This document shows positions 51,430 to 59,462 of a stretch of 64,000 nt of DNA, in pieces. The DNA comes from Streptomyces sp. L2 (GTDB lineage Bacteria; Actinomycetota; Actinomycetes; Streptomycetales; Streptomycetaceae). The notes beneath the pieces were generated by a model. The model did no database searches. It was given only the letters and a program-made list of their open reading frames with translations, and had not been told where the DNA came from. The translations under genes were made by a program, and so were the position numbers. The DNA is taken from assembly GCF_004124325.1 (NCBI RefSeq), contig NZ_QBDT01000001.1, forward strand, positions 3,968,001-4,032,000, given 5' to 3'. Every line of letters starts with the position of its first letter. Position 1 is the stretch's first letter.

Positions 51430-53592
51430 GTGGTCACGGCTGTTCAAGGGCCTAAAATTCGAATCTACGGTCTTCGCCTTCTCGGGTATCGGAAAGATTA
51501 TCGTGTCGATTTCACGAGTTCGGATGGCGGATTTCGGCCGCTGAGTATCATTGCCGGTGAAATCAGCACAGGCAAGACAACGATCTTGGAGTTCATCGAA
51601 TACTGCCTTGGTGCGAGACACCATCCGCAACACCCAGAGGTAATTGACGCTGTCAAGGCAGTGCAACTTGGCATCGAAGCCGAAATTCCAGTTGAACGCC
51701 TCCCCGAGGAGGATAGCTCCTCAACGGTTACTTCCCCGGACGCGTCTCGACTTGGATACGCGCGGCGACAGTTTGTCATTCAGCGAGGCGTTGAAGGATC
51801 TACGCGAGACGTCCTCGTTTTCTCGGGCAATCTGGATGAAATTGAACCGGTAGCACCTACATTGGTCTCAGCGGACTCGTCGGCAGAGGAGAGTCTGTCC
51901 AAGTTCCTATTGCAGCTCTGTGGGCTTGATGGTATGCGCCTACGCGTAGCACCCACTAAGCACGACTCACCTACACATGCGCTAAGTATTCGAGACGTAG
52001 CGCCTCTGTGGTATCTGAGTAACACAAGACTTGATAACAAGAATCTTGCGCTCGAGAACACGCCACATAAGGCAATCAAGCTTCGGCAGGTAGTCGATCT
52101 AGTATTCGATGTTTTCGACGAGCATGGAGCAGCTCTCGCCACGCAAATCTCAGAGTTGCAAAAGGAGCTTGCCGCTGAGCGGCAGGGTTTGAATGCCATT
52201 TGGAGGTTCATTCGCGAGCAGGGGATTCCGGATAATCCGATTACCCTGCAACTGGCCATGGATGAGGCAGATGGCCGCCACCGACAGGCTCTCGCTAATT
52301 TGGAGTCCGTTAATACTGTGGCGCGAGAAAGGACGACTTTCGCCGACGGCGTCCGGCAAGAGTATCTGGAGAAGCTGCAAGCGGCTAGGGAGAGCGCGAG
52401 TCGTGTACGTGAGCGTGAAACGCTGCTACGACGACTGGGGCCATTGCGTGCACAGTATTCTGATGATTTGAAAAAGCTGACCATGCTCATGGAGGCTAAG
52501 AGGTTGTTTGATCCTCTTAGTGTTATTAGTTGCCCTGCCTGTTCCTCGGACGTTTCCAACGTTTCCGTTGTAGACGGACACTGTACGCTATGCCGTTCTG
52601 AAGTCCCCCACCTTGTGCACTACGCTATTTCGAATTCATCAGAAGAAGCGGAAAGTGCAGACGAAAATCTAGACGTAAGTAAAGAGCTCAACAGTATGAA
52701 GAGGAGATTGACTGAGCTTAACGGTTACGTGGAGTCTGTTGAGCGTGAAGTTATAGAAGCGCGCAAAGAGACTGAGAATCTTGATGCTGAGGCGGCCCGT
52801 CTCCGGGTCCGCTTGGACGAGCTCACACGTGAAGCAATTACGCCGCTCATCGCAGAGCGGGACGCTGCCACGGGTGCCGTCGCTGATGCAGAGCGCACGC
52901 GTGAACAGATCAAGCAGCAACGACGAATGCTTGAGTCTGTTGAGGAGAAGGACCGGTCCGTTCAGTCATTGGCCGCTAGACTTTCGGAAGCTCGTCAGAG
53001 AATGGCGGCGGCGGAGTCAAGTCAGCGTGGAAAAGATACCCTGATCGCAAACCTCTCCGGGCGCTTCTCTGCCATTCTGGCCAGCTTTGGGTATCCAAAA
53101 CTGAACGATGCCGTGATAGATAGGAATCTGATCCCTTCTGTACGCGGTATTCGCTATGACAGGGTGGGTTCTTCGGGTGCTATGACGTTGATTGCTTTGG
53201 CTTGGGAACTGGCAATCTTTGAGCTGGCTTTTGAAGAGGGTAGGCGCCATCCGGGTTTCTTGCTGATCGATAGTCCACAAAAGAATCTTGCTCCTGACTC
53301 AGGCTCGGTGTCAGATGCCGAAGCTGCAGGGAAGCCCCAGAGTGAAGATGGTGGAGCCGCCGAGAGCTCAGACGAGGATGAAGATGGCGTCTCGGCAGTT
53401 ACTGGGGAGGCGATTGTGCGTCGGGTCTATGCACATATTCAAGCATGGCTAAATTCAACTGGCCGCGGCGCTCAAATCATTTTGGTGGACAACGTTCCGC
53501 CTGTACCAGTCCAAGAGGATATCGTTGTGCGATTTGGCGGGCCTGAGGGGAGACCCCCGCACGGCCTGATTGACGATGCGTCATCACAGTGA
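51430..53592 (+). CDS. ABC-3C SMC/Rad50-like ATPase with a zinc-hook-like motif
   Basis: A 720-residue ATPase. Walker A is GEISTGKTT (about residues 43-51). Long coiled coils flank a central four-cysteine motif (CPACSSDVSNVSVVDGHCTL, about 367-388), and the C-terminal head has the signature-like SSGAMTLIALAWELAIFELA and Walker B/D-loop FLLIDSPQKNLAPDSG. This layout matches ABC-3C ATPases. GGAGGTG at 51420-51426 is a perfect RBS for GTG 51430; ATG 51418, overlapping the previous stop, is the alternative. It presumably senses invading DNA and licenses the nuclease. Confidence 0.78.
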   Translation: MVTAVQGPKIRIYGLRLLGYRKDYRVDFTSSDGGFRPLSIIAGEISTGKTTILEFIEYCLGARHHPQHPEVIDAVKAVQLGIEAEIPVERLPEEDSSSTVTSPDASRLGYARRQFVIQRGVEGSTRDVLVFSGNLDEIEPVAPTLVSADSSAEESLSKFLLQLCGLDGMRLRVAPTKHDSPTHALSIRDVAPLWYLSNTRLDNKNLALENTPHKAIKLRQVVDLVFDVFDEHGAALATQISELQKELAAERQGLNAIWRFIREQGIPDNPITLQLAMDEADGRHRQALANLESVNTVARERTTFADGVRQEYLEKLQAARESASRVRERETLLRRLGPLRAQYSDDLKKLTMLMEAKRLFDPLSVISCPACSSDVSNVSVVDGHCTLCRSEVPHLVHYAISNSSEEAESADENLDVSKELNSMKRRLTELNGYVESVEREVIEARKETENLDAEAARLRVRLDELTREAITPLIAERDAATGAVADAERTREQIKQQRRMLESVEEKDRSVQSLAARLSEARQRMAAAESSQRGKDTLIANLSGRFSAILASFGYPKLNDAVIDRNLIPSVRGIRYDRVGSSGAMTLIALAWELAIFELAFEEGRRHPGFLLIDSPQKNLAPDSGSVSDAEAAGKPQSEDGGAAESSDEDEDGVSAVTGEAIVRRVYAHIQAWLNSTGRGAQIILVDNVPPVPVQEDIVVRFGGPEGRPPHGLIDDASSQ

Positions 53593-54043
53593 CGCTGTCG
53601 GCATGAGGCGAGCAAAAGTACCGCGGTCGGCGGAGCGGCTTTGGGGTGGCGCTGCTTTGGCGCGAGTGATCATGGCCCCGTAAGCTTCCGGCGCGTCGGG
53701 CAGTCTGTGGACCTGCCCGGTAAAGCACGACGTTGGGGCCATGATCTTCGAGGCTCGCGCCAAAGTGGCTCCGTAAAGCCGCGTAGCCGACCGCCCCCGC
53801 CACGACGTACCCCTTCTCTGGCATCCGGTGGCTGCATGCTTTGAGCGCGGCACGGGCGCCGGCCGGGCTGGAGCGGGGCGGAGACAGGAGCGCAGGCCCG
53901 GCCGGGGGCCGGGCCGCGCGCGGGGAGCGGAGCGAGCCGCCTTGAACCAGTAGAGAAAATTTGAATCATGCCCGGGGCAGTTGTTGATCAACGTGGCTGC
54001 GCACCCGGCGGCGTCTGCTGCCTCGTGGTGTAGAACCCTGGGC
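53593..54043. other. Non-coding region with strong secondary structure
   Basis: About 450 bases between the ABC-3C operon and the XRE gene. The left part holds a large interrupted stem-loop, and the middle part (about 53850-53935) is extremely GC-rich with GGCCCGGCCGGGGGCCGGGC. An AT-rich patch follows (GAACCAGTAGAGAAAATTTG), which is a plausible promoter or unwinding element. No gene is supported. Confidence 0.55.
53655..53765. repeat. Large interrupted inverted repeat, candidate single-strand origin or structured RNA
   Basis: Left arms are CTTTGGCGCGAG (53655-53666) and GATCATGGCCCC (53668-53679). Right arms are GGGGCCATGATC (53735-53746) and CTCGCGCCAAAG (53754-53765). The 55-base loop holds its own hairpin CGGGCAG/CTGCCCG (53697-53719). 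Such structures serve as single-strand origins in rolling-circle replicons; the role here is inferred. Confidence 0.6.
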
Positions 54044-54898
54044 ATGGGGAGTGAGCGGCGGGAGCGGATGAGGGCGCTTGGTGCGCGTCTTCGTGGTCTG
54101 CGTGCTGAGGCTGGCCTGACGGGTGCAGTGCTGGCGCAGCGTGCCGGGGTGGGGCAGCCGACCGTGTCCAAGGTGGAGACCGGGCGCATGGTTCCGAGCC
54201 TTGACGTGCTTGACCGGCTCTCGCGTGCCCTCGGTCTCGACGAGTCGACCGCTGAAGAGGTGCGTGACCTCCTGGCCGCCGTGGCGGCTGCGGCAGACTC
54301 CGATCAACCGGCAGGCAGCACAACTCCAGTCGCCGGTACAGCCGTCGACGAAGAGGTTCGCTCCGCTCGGCTGGTGCGGTCGTTCCAGTGCGTTGTTCTG
54401 CCGGCCATGCTCCAGAGTGCGGAGTACGCCCGGCACGTGTTCGGGAGTGCGCCGAACTCGACGCCTGAGGCGGTCGGTCGGGCTGTCGCTGCCCGGGTGG
54501 AGCGGCAGAGCGTGTTGTACGAGTCGGGGCGGGAGTCGGTGTTCGTGCTGACGGAAGCGGTGTTGCGGACGTGGCCGGGGACCCCGGCGCTGATGCTCGC
54601 TCAGTTCGACCGGCTGCTTGCTGTCGAGAGCCTGAGCACAGTACAGCTCGGTGTCATTCCCTGGCGCCGGCCGGTTCCGGGACTGCCTCGCCATGGGTTC
54701 ACGTTGTGCGACCGGCGGGCGGTCGTGGTCGAGACGTTCGACCGTGAGCGGGTGTCGGTCGACTCCGCCGAGGTGGCCGCGTATGAGGAGACGTTCGGTC
54801 GCTTCGAACAGGCAGCGGTCTTCGGCGGTGAGGCACGGGAGCTGCTGTTGCGGGTGATGAAGGAGTTCCGCGACCTGGGAGACACCGTCACCCCTTAG
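54044..54898 (+). CDS. XRE-family regulator with a DUF5753 domain
   Basis: A 284-residue protein. The HTH spans RALGARLRGLRAEAGLTGAV, LAQRAGVGQPTVSKVETGRM, then VPSLDVLDRLSRALGL. The C-terminal DUF5753 domain has SFQCVVLPAMLQSAEYARHV, ESVFVLTEAVLRTWPG and LSTVQLGVIPWRRPVPGLPR. In streptomycetes such proteins pair with DUF397 proteins or HATPases; here a HATPase gene follows. ATG 54044. It is likely an AICE or developmental-type regulator. Confidence 0.9.
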   Translation: MGSERRERMRALGARLRGLRAEAGLTGAVLAQRAGVGQPTVSKVETGRMVPSLDVLDRLSRALGLDESTAEEVRDLLAAVAAAADSDQPAGSTTPVAGTAVDEEVRSARLVRSFQCVVLPAMLQSAEYARHVFGSAPNSTPEAVGRAVAARVERQSVLYESGRESVFVLTEAVLRTWPGTPALMLAQFDRLLAVESLSTVQLGVIPWRRPVPGLPRHGFTLCDRRAVVVETFDRERVSVDSAEVAAYEETFGRFEQAAVFGGEARELLLRVMKEFRDLGDTVTP

Positions 54899-54912
54899 AG
54901 GAATAATTCCTC
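54898..54912. promoter_or_regulatory. Perfect palindrome GAGGAAT-A-ATTCCTC after the XRE gene
   Basis: A 15-base symmetrical sequence that begins at the last base of the XRE stop codon. It is short for a terminator and lacks a T run, so an operator is possible. Confidence 0.4.
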
Positions 54913-54961
54913 AAGATGCCTAGCTGATGGGTTGTCCATGGGAATACCCTGCCGCTGTGCT

Positions 54962-54977
54962 GTCTAGCCCCCTAGAC
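54962..54977. promoter_or_regulatory. AICE box 1: GTCTAG-CCCC-CTAGAC
   Basis: A perfect 6-4-6 dyad, 19 bases upstream of the HATPase gene start. Related boxes occur before the HTH-PP2C pair, the Tra operon and rep. Confidence 0.7.
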
Positions 54978-54995
54978 GAACCGAGGTGTTCTCCC

Positions 54996-55385
54996 ATGCT
55001 CTCCAAGTGGTGCCGCGCCTTCCCCGGCCTCGCCGAGGAGGTGGCTCATGCCCGTCACTTCGTTGCCTCCCTCCTTGCCGAACGGGGCCCCGTCGACGAC
55101 GCCGTCCTGGTCGTGAGCGAGCTCGCGACAAACGCCGTACGGCACTCGCTGAGCGGCGCGGCCGACGGCTGGTTCCTCGTCGTCGTCGGCCTCGGCGATG
55201 ACCTCGTACGGATCGAGGTGGTCGACCAGGGTGGCGAACGCGTGCCGCACCTGTGCGACGTGACCAGTCAGGCAGAGGGCGGGCGCGGACTGGTGCTGAT
55301 TGCGGGCTGCGCGAAGGACTGGGGGGTGAAGAACTGGCCCGACGGCCGTTCGGTGTGGGCCGACCTGGAGCGGGAGGGTGTGTAA
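54996..55385 (+). CDS. HATPase-domain (RsbW/anti-sigma kinase-like) protein
   Basis: A 129-residue single-domain GHKL ATPase. Motifs are VVSELATNAVRHSL (N box), IEVVDQGGERVPH (G1) and EGGRGLVLIAGCAKDWGVKN (G2). Proteins of this size in streptomycetes pair with XRE-DUF5753 regulators. ATG 54996 has GAGGTG upstream. Target protein unknown. Confidence 0.88.
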   Translation: MLSKWCRAFPGLAEEVAHARHFVASLLAERGPVDDAVLVVSELATNAVRHSLSGAADGWFLVVVGLGDDLVRIEVVDQGGERVPHLCDVTSQAEGGRGLVLIAGCAKDWGVKNWPDGRSVWADLEREGV

Positions 55386-55517
55386 CCGTGCTGCGCTGGA
55401 CGATGGCCCGCGGCTGCTCTGCCGGTGGTGACGGGTGAGCCCTCGGGGTGTGCCCCGGCGGCGGTCCCGGTTCTATGTGATCGGCGTTCGTACGGGTCGG
55501 CGTCTGCCGCCCATTTC

Positions 55518-55533
55518 GTCTAGGGCCCTAGAC
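55518..55533. promoter_or_regulatory. AICE box 2: GTCTAG-GGCC-CTAGAC
   Basis: A perfect 16-base palindrome, 28 bases ahead of the HTH gene start and just before its AGGAGGTGAGG ribosome-binding site. The position fits autoregulation. Confidence 0.72.
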
Positions 55534-55560
55534 TCCTGGTTACTGCTAGGAGGTGAGGTC

Positions 55561-56412
55561 ATGTCGGACGAGCTCCAACGGATCATGGCAATCGATGATC
55601 CGTACCTGCTCCTGCGTAAGGTCACGACCCGGTTGGCCGAAGCGCAGCAGGAGGTGACCGAACTGGCTCGCCTCCGCCGTCGCGTGGTGCAGGACCTGCA
55701 CGCGCAAGGGCTGTCGTACGCGCAGATCGCCGCAAAGGCCGGCCTCAGCCGCGGACGTATTCACCAGATCCGGCACACCGGCCCGGCGCCGGAAGGGGCC
55801 TTCCTCGGCCGGGGCGCGGTCACCGTCGCCACGCCGCTGCGGCGCGACGACGAACGCGGGCGGACAGTCGTCGCCGTGGACGACGTCAGTTCCGGCAAGC
55901 GGCTGGAGGACCTGGCGCGGTCGTACGGACTCGACGTCACCTCGGAACACGTGCCGGTCACCGGTGAGATAGACCTCAACCGGGACGGCCTGGTCGTCGT
56001 CTGCGGTCCGCGCATGTCTCAGGAGATGTGGGACACCTACGCGCAGGATCCGGTGCTGCACTGGGAGCGCGCGGGGGACGGGCCCTGGACGGTTGCGGAC
56101 CGGAGGACCGGCATCGTCTACCGGTCGGGGCAGGACAGCGATCCGGTCCGGCCGTACGACGTCGGATACCTCGGCAGGCTGTCGCGCCCAGACGGCAAGG
56201 GTTCGCTGCTGGCCATCGCCGGTATCCACACGCAAGGTTCCCTCGGCGTGGTGCAGCTCCTCGCCAACGACCTCAACGCGCTGTGGGGACAGGTGGGCGA
56301 CCATCGGTTCTCCACGCTGGTGGGCGTCGAGTACGACCCGGAGACCAGCGAACCGCAGGCCGTCGAACTGCTCTGCCCCCTGTACCGGCACGATGAAGAG
56401 ACGTCGGCGTGA
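55561..56412 (+). CDS. HTH protein with an unidentified C-terminal domain, coupled to PP2C
   Basis: A 283-residue protein. Residues 15-75 have a helical segment and a sigma-region-4-like HTH (VVQDLHAQGLSYAQIAAKAG, LSRGRIHQIRHTGP). The remainder is an alpha/beta domain with VVVCGPRMSQEMWDTYAQD, HWERAGDGPWTVADRRTGIV, YRSGQDSDPVRPYDVGYLGR and IHTQGSLGVVQLLANDLNAL. That part suggests nucleotide or ligand sensing, but I do not recognise it. Its stop overlaps the GTG of the PP2C gene (GTGA). It is a candidate for the protein that binds the GTCTAG boxes. Confidence 0.7.
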   Translation: MSDELQRIMAIDDPYLLLRKVTTRLAEAQQEVTELARLRRRVVQDLHAQGLSYAQIAAKAGLSRGRIHQIRHTGPAPEGAFLGRGAVTVATPLRRDDERGRTVVAVDDVSSGKRLEDLARSYGLDVTSEHVPVTGEIDLNRDGLVVVCGPRMSQEMWDTYAQDPVLHWERAGDGPWTVADRRTGIVYRSGQDSDPVRPYDVGYLGRLSRPDGKGSLLAIAGIHTQGSLGVVQLLANDLNALWGQVGDHRFSTLVGVEYDPETSEPQAVELLCPLYRHDEETSA

Positions 56413-57230
56413 GGTTCGCCCTCGCCACGCTGCCCGCTGACCCCGGCCGGGAGAACGAAGACTTCACCGCTGTCTCTCCCGGCGCGGCCGTTCTCCTCGA
56501 CGGCGCCGGCGTCGGCGGGGCCGAGACCGGGTGCACACATGGTGTCGCCTGGTTCTCCTCGACCCTGGGTGGCCTGCTGCTGCGCAGCATCACCGCGCAC
56601 CCCGAGCGGCCGCTCGCCGATTGCCTGGCCGACTCGATCGGCCTCGTCCGGTCCCTGCACGAGGACAGTTGCGACCTGGTGTACCGGGCCAGTCCGAGCA
56701 GTACGGTCGTCGCCGCGCGGGTTGGCGCGGGAGCTCTGGAATACCTCGTCCTCGGTGACTCCTCGCTCGTCCTGGCCCATAGGGACGGCGGTGCGTCCGT
56801 CGTCACCGACCGGCGCCTGGACGAGGTCGGCAAGCGGCTTCGCGGGCCGGTCGACGCGCTGCCCACCGGCTCGCCCGAACACGCTGCAGCGCTCGCCGAC
56901 TACCGGGATGCCCTGACCGGGCTCCGCAACCGGCCGGGCGGATTCTGGATCGCCGGCCCCGACCCACGAGCGGCCGAACACTCCCTGACAGGAACGGTGC
57001 CACTGGAATCGCTGGCGTCCGTGACGCTGCTGAGCGACGGCGCGACGCGACTCGTCGACCGCTTCGAACTCACCGACTGGCAAGAGGCGTTGGCGGTCCT
57101 CGGCTCCTCCGGGCCGGATGAGCTGATCCGCCGTGTGCGCGAAGCGGAGGACGGCGACCCCGACAGCCGGCGCTGGCCGCGCGGTAAAGCGCGCGACGAC
57201 GCGACCGTCCTTCACTGGCTGCTGCCGTAG
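56409..57230 (+). CDS. PP2C-family protein phosphatase
   Basis: A 273-residue phosphatase. Metal-binding motifs are GRENEDFTAV, AVLLDGAGVGG, LGDSSLVLAHRDGG, LLSDGATRLVD and ARDDATVLHW. It is short and lacks a membrane anchor. GTG 56409 overlaps the upstream stop by four bases. A serine/threonine phosphatase coupled to an HTH regulator on a mobile element suggests phosphorylation-controlled transfer. Confidence 0.85.
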   Translation: MRFALATLPADPGRENEDFTAVSPGAAVLLDGAGVGGAETGCTHGVAWFSSTLGGLLLRSITAHPERPLADCLADSIGLVRSLHEDSCDLVYRASPSSTVVAARVGAGALEYLVLGDSSLVLAHRDGGASVVTDRRLDEVGKRLRGPVDALPTGSPEHAAALADYRDALTGLRNRPGGFWIAGPDPRAAEHSLTGTVPLESLASVTLLSDGATRLVDRFELTDWQEALAVLGSSGPDELIRRVREAEDGDPDSRRWPRGKARDDATVLHWLLP

Positions 57231-57261
57231 CGCGCTCGATGGGTCGCCTATAGGCGTTCTC

Positions 57262-57363
57262 GTATACCCCCCTAGACAGTTGACGGGCCGTCGGTTACTT
57301 TTGTCGTCGACCCCCCTAGACAGTTGGGGCGGGTCCCTCCCTGCACTGTCTAGGGGGGTATCC
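57262..57363. promoter_or_regulatory. AICE boxes 3-5 and promoter region of the transfer operon
   Basis: Three partial boxes share the 6-4-6 spacing: GTATAC-CCCC-CTAGAC (57262-57277), GTCGAC-CCCC-CTAGAC (57306-57321) and GTCTAG-GGGG-GTATCC (57348-57363). TTGACG at 57280 could be a -35 next to the first. The cluster precedes the SCO3933-Tra-Spd genes, so it is the likely control point for conjugation. Confidence 0.65.
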
Positions 57364-57417
57364 AGTTCGGATGGTGCCGAGCAACGACGGTGCCGACAAT
57401 CCAGTGAGGTTCAGAAA

Positions 57418-57765
57418 ATGCGTGTGATCCCCGTGGACACCTCGGCCGCGACGCTCCTCGTCACCAAGCTGCCCGAGGTCAAGGTGAGGGACCGGCAGAC
57501 CGGTGAGGTCGCCGTGGACCCGGTGACCAACCAGCGGCTCATGGTGCTGGAGCTGGTGTTCATCGCGGACGGCGGCTCGGACATGATCAGGGTGACCGTG
57601 CCCGAACAGGGCATTGGTGAGGGCCTGGTCATGGGCGCGCCGGTCATCCTGTCCGGCCTGGTGGCCCGGCCCTGGGAGAGCGAGTTCGGTGGGCGTACCC
57701 GGCACGGCATCGCCTACCGGGCCGACGCTGTCATGGTCAACGCCCCGGCTGCGGCGCAGGGTTGA
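57418..57765 (+). CDS. SCO3933-family regulatory protein
   Basis: A 115-residue beta-rich protein. Typical features are IPVDTSAATLLVTKLPEVKV, RDRQTGEVAVDPVTNQRLMV and LSGLVARPWESEFGGRTRHG with IAYRADAV. The family sits at the head of AICE transfer operons. The mechanism is not established. ATG 57418; the Tra gene starts five bases after its stop. Confidence 0.85.
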   Translation: MRVIPVDTSAATLLVTKLPEVKVRDRQTGEVAVDPVTNQRLMVLELVFIADGGSDMIRVTVPEQGIGEGLVMGAPVILSGLVARPWESEFGGRTRHGIAYRADAVMVNAPAAAQG

Positions 57766-57770
57766 TCACC

Positions 57771-59138
57771 ATGGCCGACACCGTACGGGTACTGCTGCCC
57801 GCCCTGCTGGTCCTGGTCGCGCTGCTGGTGGTACGCCGCCGCATGCCGGTGGTCTTCTGGTGGCTGGTCGGGTATCCGGTCGTCGCGCTGCGGGTGCTCG
57901 TCTCGTACCGGGCGACGATGGACGCCTGTGGCCTGACGGTCCCGGCCTCGGCCGTCCGCCGGGCCACTGCCCGGATGTTCGGGCGGCAGGCGGCTCCCGT
58001 ACCGCCTCGCCGCTCGTTTCCGCGGCCGACAGGGTCCGGTCTCGTGATGCGGCTGCGCATGGCGGCCGGACAGGCTCCCGAGGACTTCGCCGCATCGGCC
58101 GACCGGCTGCGGCATGCCTGGGGCGCTCACGCCGTGTACGTCCGTTCCACGAAGCCGGGGCGGCTCGAACTGCGGCTGGTCGGCTGGGACGTGCTCGCCG
58201 AGGTACGACCGGCCCGGCGACGGCTCGCGGCCGGTCCGCTCTGCCTGCCGCTGGCGCTGCGGGAGGACGGCGAGTGGCACGTGAGGGACTTCCGCACCGT
58301 GCCGCACGAACTGATCCTCGGCGCCACGCAGTCCGGCAAGTCCGTCTACCTGCGCAACCTGCTCTGCGGTCTGGCCCGTCAGCCGGTCGTCCTCGTCGGC
58401 ATCGATTGCAAATGGGGTGTCGAACTGGCACCGTTCGCGCCCCGTCTGTCCGCACTCGCCGACAATCCGGACCGGGCGAACGAACTCCTCGACGCGCTGC
58501 TGGAGGAGATGGAGGCCAGGTTCCGCCTCATCGGTCTCCGCAGTGGGGCCGGTTCGGACGCCGTTCTTACCTCGGACGTGTGGGGGCTGCCGGAAGCGGT
58601 GCGGCCGGTGCCGGTCGTGGTCGTCGTCGACGAGGTCGCGGAACTCTTCCTCGCCGCGAGCAAGGACGACGAGAAACGGCGGGACGCCATGGTCACCAAG
58701 CTCATCCGGCTCGCCCAGCTCGGCCGCGCCGCCGGCATCTACCTGGAGGTGTGCGGACAGCGCTTCGGCTCCGAACTCGGCAAGGGCGCCACCATGCTGC
58801 GTGCTCAGCTGACCGGCCGCATCTGCCACCGCGTCAACGACGAGTCGTCGGCGAACATGGCGCTCGCCGACATCTCCCCCGAAGCCGCGCTGGCGGCCAC
58901 CTCGATCCCCGCCGAACGGCCCGGCGTCGCCATCGTCGGCGACTCCTCCGGCGGCTGGTCCCGCGTCCGCTCGCCTCACCTCACGCTCGACGACGCGGCG
59001 GCCGTCTGCCGCGACACCGCCGCGCTGGTGCCGGAACTGCCCCGACTCGACGTCTTCCGGTCCGCCGTCGCCGTCGAATCGGCCGGGCCGTCCTCTTCCG
59101 TCGCTGCCGTGCCCACCGCTCGCCCGGTGACCGAGTAA
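57771..59138 (+). CDS. FtsK/SpoIIIE-type DNA translocase (Tra protein)
   Basis: A 455-residue protein that pumps double-stranded DNA between cells in AICE conjugation. Two N-terminal membrane helices (LLPALLVLVALLVVRRR, PVVFWWLVGYPVVALRVLVS) precede the motor with Walker A GATQSGKSVYL, Walker B PVVVVVDEVAELFLA and the AQLGRAAGIYLEVCGQRFGS segment. No gamma-type winged helix is evident at the short C-terminus. ATG 57771. Confidence 0.92.
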   Translation: MADTVRVLLPALLVLVALLVVRRRMPVVFWWLVGYPVVALRVLVSYRATMDACGLTVPASAVRRATARMFGRQAAPVPPRRSFPRPTGSGLVMRLRMAAGQAPEDFAASADRLRHAWGAHAVYVRSTKPGRLELRLVGWDVLAEVRPARRRLAAGPLCLPLALREDGEWHVRDFRTVPHELILGATQSGKSVYLRNLLCGLARQPVVLVGIDCKWGVELAPFAPRLSALADNPDRANELLDALLEEMEARFRLIGLRSGAGSDAVLTSDVWGLPEAVRPVPVVVVVDEVAELFLAASKDDEKRRDAMVTKLIRLAQLGRAAGIYLEVCGQRFGSELGKGATMLRAQLTGRICHRVNDESSANMALADISPEAALAATSIPAERPGVAIVGDSSGGWSRVRSPHLTLDDAAAVCRDTAALVPELPRLDVFRSAVAVESAGPSSSVAAVPTARPVTE

Positions 59139-59222
59139 CGGCGCGCCTTCTCTCCACGGCCGGCGTGACCGCCTCGCGCCACGTCCCTACCCCTCCCATG
59201 CCTGAAACCGGAAGGAAAGCCC

Positions 59223-59438
59223 ATGTCACGCCCCACCATTTCCGAGGTCAACGCGTTCCTCGCCGATCTGCAGACGTTCCGCGAGACCGGCGCCGGCCCC
59301 GCTGAGTACGCCGCGCTCATGGAGCGGAAGGCGGAGCTGCTGCAGCGCATTGCCGCCCACACATCCGGCGACGCCGACGCCGCCGAGGTGGCCCGCCTCG
59401 CCCGCGAGCGTGCCGACGCGCTCAAGTCCGCCCACTGA
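59223..59438 (+). CDS. Small helical AICE protein
   Basis: A 71-residue protein with GGAAGGAAAG before ATG 59223. Its sequence is almost wholly alpha-helical and charged (SEVNAFLADLQTFRETGAGP, AALMERKAELLQRIAAHTSG, AAEVARLARERADALKSAH). It lies between Tra and the DUF2637 protein. Function unknown. Confidence 0.72.
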   Translation: MSRPTISEVNAFLADLQTFRETGAGPAEYAALMERKAELLQRIAAHTSGDADAAEVARLARERADALKSAH

Positions 59439-59462
59439 TCGCACGAAAGGGAGCCCTGGCTG

